Shown piece by piece: positions 50,332 to 58,326 of a stretch of 64,000 nt of DNA (position 1 is the first letter of the stretch; each line of letters begins with the position of its first letter). The translations under genes and the position numbers were made by a program. The notes under the pieces were generated by a model. That model did no database searches and was not told the origin of the DNA. It worked only from the letters and a program-made list of their open reading frames with translations. This DNA is from Roseibium sp. MMSF_3544. GTDB taxonomy: Bacteria > Pseudomonadota > Alphaproteobacteria > Rhizobiales > Stappiaceae. Location of the stretch: contig NZ_JASHKA010000022.1 of NCBI RefSeq assembly GCF_030732845.1, positions 1-64,000 of the forward strand, read 5' to 3'.

Positions 50332-51783
50332 ATGTTTATCGGTCTCGACATCGGTACCAGCTCCGTCAAAGCCATCCTGATTGGCGAGGACCAGTCCCTG
50401 ATCGCTTCCGCGACTGCCGAACTCACCGTCCAGCGTCCCCATCCGGGCTGGTCGGAACAGGATCCGGAAAGCTGGTGGACGGCCTGCCAACTCGTCATGG
50501 ACTCGCTGAAAGATCAGGTTCCTGCCGAAATGGCTGCAGTTACCGGAATCGGGCTTTCCGGTCACATGCACGGCGCCACGCTTCTGGACGAAACCGGAAA
50601 GCCGCTGCGCCCCTGTATCCTCTGGAATGACGGCAGATCCGGACGCCAATGCACCGAGTTGGCCGAGAGGGAACCGAAATTCATGAGCCTCGGCGGCAAT
50701 CTCGTCATGCCGGGCTTTACGGCGCCCAAACTTCAGTGGGTGCGCGAAAACGAACCGGAGATTTTCGCCAAAACCGCGATGGTTCTCCTGCCGAAAGACT
50801 ATGTCAGGTTCAGGCTGACTGGTGAGTATGCAGGAGACATGTCCGACAGCGCCGGCACGCTGTGGATGGATGTTGCCAGGCGTGACTGGAGCGACGACCT
50901 GCTGACAGCCACCGGTCTCAGCCGGGAAAACATGCCGCGCCTCGTCGAGGGGTCTGAGAGTTCCGGTAGCCTGACCGGGGATCTTTGTGCGCGCTGGGAC
51001 TTCGAGACGGCGCCGGTTGTTGCCGGCGGCGGTGGCGACAATGCCGCCTCTGCCTGCGGCGTCGGAGCCGTCGATCCCGGATCCGCCTTTGTCTCGCTCG
51101 GAACGTCCGGCGTGCTATTCGTCACCAATGACCGGTTCTCGCCCAATGTCGAAGGTGCGGTCCATGCCTTCTGTCACGCTGTCCCTGACACCTGGCATCA
51201 GATGGGTGTGATCCTGTCGGCGACCGACAGTCTGAACTGGCTGTCCGGGCTTGTAAAAGCTTCGCCGGAGACCCTCACGTCCGGCCTCGGCCGGGTTGCC
51301 GGACCGTCTTCTGTTGCGTTTCTGCCTTATCTCGGCGGTGAAAGAACGCCGCACAATGATGTCGAGATTCGCGCCGGATTTGCCGGGATTTCGCACGAGA
51401 CCGACGAAAGCGCCCTGACCCATGCGGTGATGGACGGTGTCGCCTTCGCCCTGAAAGACTGCCTGGAAGCACTCAGCGTGGCCGGGACCAGGATTGACCG
51501 GCTGCTCGCCGTTGGGGGCGGATCGCGATCCCGCGTCTGGCTCGAAATTATCGCCAGCCTGTTGCACGTTCCCGTCGATGTCCCCGTTGACGGAGACTTC
51601 GGCGCATCTCTCGGCGCGGCCCGTCTCGGGCAGGCCGCGGCTCTTCAAACAACGGACGGGATCTTCGGCAAGCCGGCGCTCAAGACCAGCATCGACCCGA
51701 TCCGCGATCTGACTGAACCTTATGCCGAGGCCTATGGCCGTTGGCGCAAACTTTATCCGGCCTTCAAGCAGGCCGGCTTCTGA
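50332..51783 (+). CDS. xylB: Xylulokinase
   Basis: A 483-residue FGGY-family kinase that phosphorylates D-xylulose to xylulose 5-phosphate. The ATPase fold opens with MFIGLDIGTSSVKAILI and contains GIGLSGHMHGATLLDE, ILWNDGRSGRQC, the catalytic-loop region LPKDYVRFRLTGEYAGDMSDSAGT, the phosphate loop SLGTSGVLF and LLAVGGGSRSRVWLEI. Length is normal for XylB. It is followed 10 bases later by xylA, so kinase and isomerase are made from one message. Confidence 0.94.
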   Translation: MFIGLDIGTSSVKAILIGEDQSLIASATAELTVQRPHPGWSEQDPESWWTACQLVMDSLKDQVPAEMAAVTGIGLSGHMHGATLLDETGKPLRPCILWNDGRSGRQCTELAEREPKFMSLGGNLVMPGFTAPKLQWVRENEPEIFAKTAMVLLPKDYVRFRLTGEYAGDMSDSAGTLWMDVARRDWSDDLLTATGLSRENMPRLVEGSESSGSLTGDLCARWDFETAPVVAGGGGDNAASACGVGAVDPGSAFVSLGTSGVLFVTNDRFSPNVEGAVHAFCHAVPDTWHQMGVILSATDSLNWLSGLVKASPETLTSGLGRVAGPSSVAFLPYLGGERTPHNDVEIRAGFAGISHETDESALTHAVMDGVAFALKDCLEALSVAGTRIDRLLAVGGGSRSRVWLEIIASLLHVPVDVPVDGDFGASLGAARLGQAAALQTTDGIFGKPALKTSIDPIRDLTEPYAEAYGRWRKLYPAFKQAGF

Positions 51784-51793
51784 GGAGCGAAAA

Positions 51794-53113
51794 ATGAGCA
51801 CTGGATTCTTCGGCGATCTTCAACCGATTGCCTATGCCGGCCCGGAGAGCCGCGATCCGCTGACATACCGCCACTACAACAAGGATGAAATTGTCCTTGG
51901 CAAACGCATGGAGGATCACCTGCGGTTTGCCGTCTGCTACTGGCATAACTTTTGTTGGCCGGGCGGCGATCCTTTTGGCGGCGAGACTTTCCTTCGGCCC
52001 TGGATGGCGCCCGGTGGCGATCCGATGGATCAGGCTCGGCTCAAGGCTGACGTCGCCTTTGAAATGTTTCAGATCCTCGGGATGCCGTTCTTTACCTTTC
52101 ACGATCGGGATATCGCTCCCGAAGGCAGCACGCTGGCCGAAAGCAATGCCAATGTGAACGCCATAGCCGACGTCTTTGAAGGGAAAATGGCAGACACCGG
52201 CATTGGGCTTCTGTGGGGCACGGCCAACATGTTCTCCAACCGCCGTTACATGGCAGGCGCGGCAACCAACCCGGACCCGGATGTGTTTGCCTATGCTGCC
52301 GCGCAGGTGAAGAATGCCATGGACGTGACCCATCGCCTGAACGGAGCCAATTATGTGCTCTGGGGCGGTCGTGAGGGCTACGAGACGCTGCTCAACACCG
52401 ACGCGAAACGGGAATTGGACCAGCTTGGCCGCTTCCTCAACATGGTCGTTGAGTACAAGCACAAGATCGGGTTTTCCGGCACGATCCTGATCGAGCCGAA
52501 ACCTCAGGAGCCGAGCAAGCATCAGTACGATTATGATGTCGGGACGGTGTTCGGGTTCCTGCAAGCCTATGGCCTCGAAAACGAAGTCAAGATGAACATC
52601 GAGCAGGGTCATGCCATCCTGGCAGGCCACTCTTTCGAGCATGAACTGCACATGGCGCGGTCCTTCGGCATTCTCGGCTCCGTCGACATGAACCGGAACG
52701 ACTATCAGTGTGGCTGGGATACGGATCATTTCGGCATGAACGTGCCCGAGCTGGCGCTCGCCTATTACGAGATCTTGATGGGCGGCGGGTTCACAACCGG
52801 CGGAACCAACTTTGACGCCAAGCTGCGCCGCCAGTCGCTCGATCCGGTCGACCTGATCCAGGCCCATGTCGGCTCGGCCGATGCGATCGCCCGTGGCCTC
52901 AAGGCAGCTGCAGCGATCATCGAGGACGGCCGCCTCAAAGGATTCGTCGACGACCGCTATGCCGGCTGGCAAAAACCTGAAAACGCGGACATCCTGAACG
53001 GCGGCTCCTCTCTCGAAGCCCTCGCGGAACGCGTCCATGGCAAGGATCTGGAACCACAGCCGAAGTCAGGCCGCCAGGAATATCTCGAAAGCCTCGCGAA
53101 CCTGTTTGCGTGA
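51794..53113 (+). CDS. xylA: Xylose isomerase
   Basis: A 439-residue metal-dependent aldose isomerase that converts D-xylose to D-xylulose. Active-site landmarks are PFFTFHDRDIAPEG (catalytic His and Asp), LLWGTANMFSNRRYMAGA, ILIEPKPQEPSKHQYDYD (metal Glu), MNIEQGHAILAGHSFEHEL and DMNRNDYQCGWDTD (metal Asp). The ATG at 51794 follows GAGGAGCG; frames further upstream overlap xylB and are not real. It is the last gene of the xyl operon. No clear terminator follows in the next 100 bp. Confidence 0.96.
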   Translation: MSTGFFGDLQPIAYAGPESRDPLTYRHYNKDEIVLGKRMEDHLRFAVCYWHNFCWPGGDPFGGETFLRPWMAPGGDPMDQARLKADVAFEMFQILGMPFFTFHDRDIAPEGSTLAESNANVNAIADVFEGKMADTGIGLLWGTANMFSNRRYMAGAATNPDPDVFAYAAAQVKNAMDVTHRLNGANYVLWGGREGYETLLNTDAKRELDQLGRFLNMVVEYKHKIGFSGTILIEPKPQEPSKHQYDYDVGTVFGFLQAYGLENEVKMNIEQGHAILAGHSFEHELHMARSFGILGSVDMNRNDYQCGWDTDHFGMNVPELALAYYEILMGGGFTTGGTNFDAKLRRQSLDPVDLIQAHVGSADAIARGLKAAAAIIEDGRLKGFVDDRYAGWQKPENADILNGGSSLEALAERVHGKDLEPQPKSGRQEYLESLANLFA

Positions 53114-53536
53114 CTTGGGTTTAAGGTCAGGTCGGGGTCGCTGATTGGGCTGGTGTTGGAGTTTGGTCGCAAACGTCAGTGTCGTCAGCTCATAAGTGCC
53201 GCGATTGTTGCGATCCTTATGGATACGCCAATGCGACCCGTTTTTGCCGAACGTGATCCACTGCTGTCCGGGTGAGCGAAAATTGGCGCTGTGGAGTGAC
53301 CTGCAAACCGAGCGATCGTTCCGCGTCCCGGCCTGCTGCCGACCGGTATTGTGCCGTCATTTCATCGATATGCGCTCAAACGCACTCTCTCAATAGGACG
53401 GCAGTGGACTTGACCCAGGAAATGGAGCGTCAAGGGTCCCATGGTCTTCCCATGGAACGACTGCAGAAAAGAGACACAGTTTGTGCGTGCGTCATCGGCA
53501 CAATGGGCCGAAGCCAATAGTCGACGTGAGAAACCA
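53114..53536. other. Gene-free gap between xylA and the DUF2256 gene
   Basis: These 423 bp lie between converging genes (xylA plus, DUF2256 minus). Frames here are short and overlap one another with no ribosome sites or domains. I see no repeat, terminator hairpin or RNA gene. Confidence 0.5.
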
Positions 53537-53680
53537 TCACCGTTGCGCCGACTTCTGCCGTTTGCACCGTTCCGAGCAATACCGAACCGCGTCCCAGTCC
53601 CGCGCCCATTTCCGGCGCCAGACGAAGGGCCGGCCACACGTGGCGCAGGTCTTTTGCGGCAGATTGGCCTTTTTGCGCAT
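53537..53680 (-). CDS. DUF2256 zinc-ribbon-like mini-protein
   Basis: A 47-residue protein starting MRKKANLPQKTCATCGRPF with a CxxC, a Trp-rich basic middle (FVWRRKWARDWD) and a second cysteine pair CSERC, giving a four-Cys zinc-ribbon-like pattern of the DUF2256 family. Its ATG lies two bases after the photolyase stop, so it is almost certainly cotranslated with it. DUF2256 genes are often found beside cryptochrome/photolyase genes. A role in repair or in binding the photolyase is plausible but unproven. Confidence 0.85.
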   Translation of the reverse strand: MRKKANLPQKTCATCGRPFVWRRKWARDWDAVRYCSERCKRQKSAQR

Positions 53681-53682
53681 CT

Positions 53683-55239
53683 TCAAGGATTGTCTCCGAA
53701 AAGATCGATTTGCGTTGTCTCGGTTTGCTTGCGCGTCTTGCGACGGGCGCGCTCCTGTCCACGCATTGGAATGCCGCTTTTTCGGCTGCCATGTTTGTGC
53801 TGGATGTCTGAAGCCCTTCCTCTGAACGCCTGTCCCTTGCGCACGGCCCAGACTTTCTCCCGTGCCTCCTTGGCGGCACTCAGGTAGTCGACCACTGGGA
53901 ACGGGTATGATTTTCCGAGCACTTTGCCGGCATTGTCGGCTTTCCAGGGTTCGTGAATGTGGTCCGTTTCTATCTGCGTCAGCTCGGGAACCCATTTGCG
54001 CACAAAGGCACCTTCAGGGTCCTGATCGAGCCCCTGCTTGACCGGATTGTAGATCCTGATTGTGTTGATCCCGGTGGTGCCGGACTGCATCTGAACCTGC
54101 GGCCAGTGAATGCCAGGTTCGTAGTCGGTGAAAAGGCGCGCAAGATGCTCGCCCGGAGCGCGCCAGTCGAGCCACAGGTGATAGCTCGAAACGGCCACGA
54201 GCATTGCACGCATGCGGAAATTCATCCACCCGGTCGCCGCCAGACATCGCATGCAGGCATCGACAAATGGCAGACCCGTTTCGCCGGCCTGCCATGCCCT
54301 TAGCCGGTGCCGGTCTGGGTCCTTCGGACGAAGGTTGTCATAGGCGCGGTGCAGGTTTTCGAATTCGAGCCGGGGTTCGTCTTCAAGCTTCTGCATGAAA
54401 TGGCAGTGCCAGTGCAAACGGCCGGAAAAAGAGCGCATGGCACCCTGCCAGGTGCTGCGGCCGGTAAACTCGCTTTGCTTGAGCTCTTGTTGCCGCGCCC
54501 ATGTGGCCTGGGCGACTTCCCGCATGGAGAGCGTTCCGAAAGCAAGGTGCGGCGAGAGCCTTGAACACGCACCAAATGCACGGACTGGCGTTGCCATCGC
54601 CGCGCGGTAGGGTTTGCCGCGCTTGAACAGAAAACTCTCCAGCGTCGAAAGCGCGGCATCGCGTCCGCCTGTTTGCCGGTCGGGGCAGGGATCGTCTGCA
54701 AGACGGAGGTCCTCGCGCGCCGGCAAGGGGCCGATTTCAAGGCCGGTCAGGGGTTCTAGAACAGGAGGGTCGATTGGCGCCTCGGCCATGAACCGGTCCC
54801 ATTTCTGAGCCCAGCCATCGCGGTTCTTGAGTCTGCGCATGACACCGCTCTGGCGGCACTCGGTCCAGTGGATGCCCCGCGACCTGCACCAGTCTGCGAC
54901 GCACTTGTCGCGCTCGAATGTCCACTGGTTTCCGGTCTCCTCGTGAGACCAGAGGCCTTCAATGTCGACCTGCCGCGCAAGCGTTTCGAAAACTTCAGTT
55001 ATCTCGCCCGTTCGCACAACGAGCGGCTGTCCTTGAGCGGCAAGGTCCTGCCGCAGTTCCTCCAGGCACTCTTTCAGGAAAGCGAATTGCCGGCCGGAGA
55101 CATCCGGTTGTTGCCAGAGACCGGGTTCGATCACGTAAAGCGGAAGGATAGGGCCGCGCAGGCTTGCCCGCTTGAGCGGCGCATGGTCCTGAATACGAAG
55201 GTCTCTTTTGAACCAGACAACCTGAACGGCAAGTGACAC
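53683..55239 (-). CDS. Cryptochrome/photolyase-family FAD protein
   Basis: About 518 residues. The N-terminal alpha/beta photolyase domain (VVWFKRDLRIQDHAPLKRA) is followed by a helical FAD-binding domain with TGWMNFRMRAMLVA, YHLWLDWR and YEPGIHWPQVQMQSGTTG. The basic C-terminal tail of about 70 residues (SAAKEAREKVWAVRKG...) is longer than in minimal photolyases. A GTG at 55239 or TTG at 55248 starts it; neither has a strong ribosome site. Lesion specificity, or a purely signalling cryptochrome role, cannot be told. It lies downstream of mmcB and upstream of the DUF2256 gene, suggesting DNA repair. Confidence 0.85.
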   Translation of the reverse strand: MSLAVQVVWFKRDLRIQDHAPLKRASLRGPILPLYVIEPGLWQQPDVSGRQFAFLKECLEELRQDLAAQGQPLVVRTGEITEVFETLARQVDIEGLWSHEETGNQWTFERDKCVADWCRSRGIHWTECRQSGVMRRLKNRDGWAQKWDRFMAEAPIDPPVLEPLTGLEIGPLPAREDLRLADDPCPDRQTGGRDAALSTLESFLFKRGKPYRAAMATPVRAFGACSRLSPHLAFGTLSMREVAQATWARQQELKQSEFTGRSTWQGAMRSFSGRLHWHCHFMQKLEDEPRLEFENLHRAYDNLRPKDPDRHRLRAWQAGETGLPFVDACMRCLAATGWMNFRMRAMLVAVSSYHLWLDWRAPGEHLARLFTDYEPGIHWPQVQMQSGTTGINTIRIYNPVKQGLDQDPEGAFVRKWVPELTQIETDHIHEPWKADNAGKVLGKSYPFPVVDYLSAAKEAREKVWAVRKGQAFRGRASDIQHKHGSRKSGIPMRGQERARRKTRKQTETTQIDLFGDNP

Positions 55240-55321
55240 GGGCAGCAACGCTCATCAACTAAATTGAATTGCTTAGTCTACGCACGATCCGGCCGGTGGA
55301 TCTTGCCCTGAAGGGCATTGA

Positions 55322-55831
55322 TCAGAGCCCTTCAAAAAACCGCCGGCCATCTGGATCTGACAAGTCGTGCAGCCGGTTGGCGGCGTGGCGTGCGAACCGG
55401 TGCGTTACGGATTTGCGCGTGGCAGCGGCAAGCTTGTGCTCCGGCGCTTCGCGCAGGATTTCCGCGCCGAACCCGTCAGAGACGATCAAACCGGTCTCTT
55501 CCGGAAAAATATCAAGTGGCACATCCGGATGCGTTGCGAAGAAGAGCCGGTCGCAATGCTGGCGGTAGTCCGGCCACTTGGTATCCGCCCTGAAGTCTGC
55601 AATCGACGATTTAACCTCAACAATCCAAAGCTCGTGCTTCGGGCCGAGTGCAAGGAGGTCTGCCCGGCGCGCTGAGGCAAGCGTGACTTCCGGCAGGCAG
55701 GCGAAGTCGAACTGGCGCAACAGACGCGCGGTTCCACGCCAGACCTTGAGCGCTGTGTCCGATTGCCGGCCATCCGTCAGCGGATCCTCAAGCTGAATGC
55801 GGCCTGCAGGCTGGGAGGTTTTGGTTGCCAT
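55322..55831 (-). CDS. mmcB: MmcB-family DNA repair protein
   Basis: A 169-residue cytoplasmic protein of the MmcB (DUF1052) family with a PD-(D/E)xK-nuclease-like core: RRADLLALG, IVEVKSSIADF and a Lys/Arg-rich middle (DTKWPDYRQHCDRLFFATH). MmcB is a known SOS-regulated, mutation/DNA-damage-linked gene in Caulobacter and relatives. A GTTC-N7-GTTC box sits 10 bp upstream of its ATG (55841-55855), directly supporting LexA control here. The photolyase gene begins 82 bp downstream on the same strand, so the box could induce both. Confidence 0.9.
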   Translation of the reverse strand: MATKTSQPAGRIQLEDPLTDGRQSDTALKVWRGTARLLRQFDFACLPEVTLASARRADLLALGPKHELWIVEVKSSIADFRADTKWPDYRQHCDRLFFATHPDVPLDIFPEETGLIVSDGFGAEILREAPEHKLAAATRKSVTHRFARHAANRLHDLSDPDGRRFFEGL

Positions 55832-55840
55832 GCTTGATTT

Positions 55841-55855
55841 GTTCCATCTTTGTTC
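55841..55855. promoter_or_regulatory. LexA/SOS box upstream of mmcB
   Basis: GTTC-CATCTTT-GTTC is an exact match to the alphaproteobacterial SOS box GTTC-N7-GTTC. It lies 10 bp upstream of the mmcB start codon, a place where LexA would cover the promoter or early transcript. Confidence 0.85.
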
Positions 55856-55963
55856 ACATAATTCAAGACTTCGTTCACGGGATTGTCTTCAATTTTGCCA
55901 AATGGCGTGTTTCGGGATTGGAAACCCGCGGGTATGTTGAAAGGCGTCGATCCGGGAGGAAAT

Positions 55964-56452
55964 ATGCGTTTCGATCTTGCACTTTGCGGCGTCTTGTCTG
56001 CGGTACTGGTTCTGGCATTGCCGGGTTTGGGGCATGCCGCCAAGGGCGATCTGAAGATCCAGGTTCCAAAGTCAGCTCCTCTCTTGAAGGGACGGACACT
56101 CGATCTCAGGTTCGCCGAATTCGCGCAGGGAATTTGGGTGCGTGACCTGAACGATTGTCCCGCAGCGCGCATCGATCAGGGAGCTCCGGGAAGCATGCTT
56201 GCAATCTATCGCGGCCTTTGGGAGATGCCCGACCGGATCTGCCAGGTCTACGGTGCCGAACTCGGGCGCCTCGACACGCAACGCGCGGCCATCAACTGCC
56301 TTCTGAAAAACGGGGCGCAAGCAATCGAGCTTGTAACGGTTCAGCCGAGGGGATCGAATGGCCTGATGGTGCAGGAAGGCGAAAGGCCGCCGGTGCATTT
56401 CCGGTTCTGCGAAAAGATCACGCCGGTGCTGAGAGCTGCCGACAACAAATAG
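55964..56452 (+). CDS. Small secreted protein of unknown function
   Basis: A 162-residue protein with a signal peptide MRFDLALCGVLSAVLVLALP, cleaved near GHA-AKGD. The mature part contains four cysteines (NDCPAAR, DRICQVYG, INCLLKN, FRFCEK), enough for two disulfides. The ATG at 55964 has GGGAGGA at good spacing. I recognise no family. The neighbours are a divergent mmcB and a converging SulP gene, so context gives no clue. Periplasmic location is likely; the function is unknown. Confidence 0.65.
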   Translation: MRFDLALCGVLSAVLVLALPGLGHAAKGDLKIQVPKSAPLLKGRTLDLRFAEFAQGIWVRDLNDCPAARIDQGAPGSMLAIYRGLWEMPDRICQVYGAELGRLDTQRAAINCLLKNGAQAIELVTVQPRGSNGLMVQEGERPPVHFRFCEKITPVLRAADNK

Positions 56453-56471
56453 GCATCACGTCACTTTGGTC

Positions 56472-58256
56472 TCAGATTTCGGGTCCGGCCCAGACTTTTG
56501 ACTGGGCTGCCTTCTTCGGTGTTCTGGATTCTGCGATATGCGCCGTCACGGGATCCAGGCTGCAGAGCGCGTCATACTGGCTGAGGAACACCTGACCCGT
56601 CAGGTGATCGATAAAGTCTGTACGTTTCAGCCGATCCATAACGGGTCCTTTGACCTCCGAAAGATGAAAGGCAACGCCGGAATCTGAAAGGCGGTGGTTG
56701 ATTTCTTCCAGGCTCTCAAGGGCACTGGCATCGATTGCGTTGACGGCCGGGCACATCAGCACGACATGTTCGATATTCGGTCTGTCCGCTACCAGAGCGT
56801 AAATCCGATCTTCCAGATAGCGTGTATTTGCGAAAAACAGGCTCTCATCAACCCTGAGCGTCAGGACGCGATCACCGGTGATGACGGCATGCCGGTCGAC
56901 ATTGCGGAAATGCTCCGTCCCCGGAACGACACCGACAATTGCCGTGTGCGGGCGGCTGCTTCGGTATAGATAGAGCGCAATCGACAGGGTGACCCCGGCG
57001 ACGACACCGGATTCGACTCCGAAAAACAATGTGGTGCCGATCGTTGCCGCCATCGCGGTAAAATCGCTTTTGGAGTAGGTGTAGGTCCTCTTCACGGCAC
57101 CGAGGTCCACCAGCGAAAGCACGGCGACGATGATCGTTGCCGCAAGCGTGGCTTGCGGAAGATAGGTCAGGAGCGGTGTCAGAAAAAGCGTGGCAATTGC
57201 AATGCCTGCAGCGGTGAATGCTCCGGCGGCAGGCGTCGCGGCGCCTGCGTCGAAATTGACGACCGAGCGCGCAAAACCGCCGGTGACCGGATAGCCGCCG
57301 GAGACGGCTGACGCGATGTTCGACGCGCCGAGCCCGATGAGTTCCTGATCGGGTTCGATCCTTTGGCGTTTTTTCGCTGCGAGTGTCTGCGCGACGGAAA
57401 CGGACTCCACAAAGCCAATCACGGATATCAGGAGGGCCGGACCCGCCAGCGCCAGCCAGAGCTCGCTGTCGAATGGCGGAAGTTGTGGCGCCGGCAGGCC
57501 TGACGGAATGTCGCCGACGAGGCGGACTCCTTCGTCGCCGAGATCGAAGACAGCGGCTGCCGTCGTCGTAACGGCAACGGCGGCAACCGGACCGGCCTTG
57601 GTCAAAACGTCGGCCAGAAAGGGTTTAAGGCCTGCGCCCAACAACTGGACCTTGAGCCCTTTGCGAACCCAGAAAAGAAACACCGTAGCACCGGTGCCGA
57701 TACCGACGGTGATCCAGTTGATCTCGTTAAGATGATAAGTGATCGACAAGAGGATTTCGGAGAGCGTATGCCCGTGCGCGGGAACGCCAAGAATGTGTTT
57801 GAGCTGGCTCGCTGCGATCAGTAGTCCGGAAGCGGTGATGAACCCTGAAATCACCGGATGGCTGAGGAGATTGGCCAGAAAACCGAGCCGGAACAGGCCC
57901 ATCAACACGAGCATCAATCCGGAAAGGAAAGCGAGGACGATCGCAGCGCCTAGATATTCCGGCGTGCCCTGCTGCGCCAGTTCCCCAACCGCTGATGCCG
58001 TCATCAGCGACACGACGGCAACCGGTCCGACGGCAAGCGCGCGGCTGGTGCCGAACAACGCATAGGCGACCAGCGGCAGGATGGAGGCGTAAAGGCCAAC
58101 TTCAGGCGGCAGACCGGCCAGCAGCGCGTAGGCAAGGGATTGCGGGATCAGCATGATCGTCACGATCACTGCGGCCACGAGGTCGCTCGTCGCCGTTTCT
58201 TTTGAGTAGGATTTGCCCCAATCAAGGATGGGAAGATAACGCTTAAGAGGGGACAT
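56472..58256 (-). CDS. SulP-family anion transporter with STAS domain
   Basis: A 594-residue SLC26/SulP transporter. The membrane part (about 1-430) opens PILDWGKSYSKETATSDLVAAVIVTIMLIPQSLAYALLAGLPPEVGLY and contains GASNIASAVSGGYPVTGGFARS. The cytoplasmic STAS domain (about 450-565) has VLMCPAVNAIDASALESLEEI, the conserved DxSA-like turn. SulP proteins carry sulfate, bicarbonate or related anions. It lies next to a sulfide-detoxification operon, which favours sulfate, but a terminator between them means it has its own transcript. Confidence 0.9.
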   Translation of the reverse strand: MSPLKRYLPILDWGKSYSKETATSDLVAAVIVTIMLIPQSLAYALLAGLPPEVGLYASILPLVAYALFGTSRALAVGPVAVVSLMTASAVGELAQQGTPEYLGAAIVLAFLSGLMLVLMGLFRLGFLANLLSHPVISGFITASGLLIAASQLKHILGVPAHGHTLSEILLSITYHLNEINWITVGIGTGATVFLFWVRKGLKVQLLGAGLKPFLADVLTKAGPVAAVAVTTTAAAVFDLGDEGVRLVGDIPSGLPAPQLPPFDSELWLALAGPALLISVIGFVESVSVAQTLAAKKRQRIEPDQELIGLGASNIASAVSGGYPVTGGFARSVVNFDAGAATPAAGAFTAAGIAIATLFLTPLLTYLPQATLAATIIVAVLSLVDLGAVKRTYTYSKSDFTAMAATIGTTLFFGVESGVVAGVTLSIALYLYRSSRPHTAIVGVVPGTEHFRNVDRHAVITGDRVLTLRVDESLFFANTRYLEDRIYALVADRPNIEHVVLMCPAVNAIDASALESLEEINHRLSDSGVAFHLSEVKGPVMDRLKRTDFIDHLTGQVFLSQYDALCSLDPVTAHIAESRTPKKAAQSKVWAGPEI

Positions 58257-58271
58257 TCACTTGCCTTGACA

Positions 58272-58297
58272 GAAAACGAGCCGGTTACCCGGCTCGT
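58272..58297 (-). terminator. Rho-independent terminator between the SQR-fusion and SulP genes
   Basis: On the minus strand ACGAGCCGG pairs with CCGGCTCGT around a four-base loop (plus-strand 58276-58284 and 58289-58297), then the sequence runs TTTCT. It lies 30 bp after the SQR-fusion stop and 20 bp before the SulP start. Confidence 0.85.
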
Positions 58298-58326
58298 TGT
58301 GGGGTCGGTCGAGTTGTACGGCCCGG

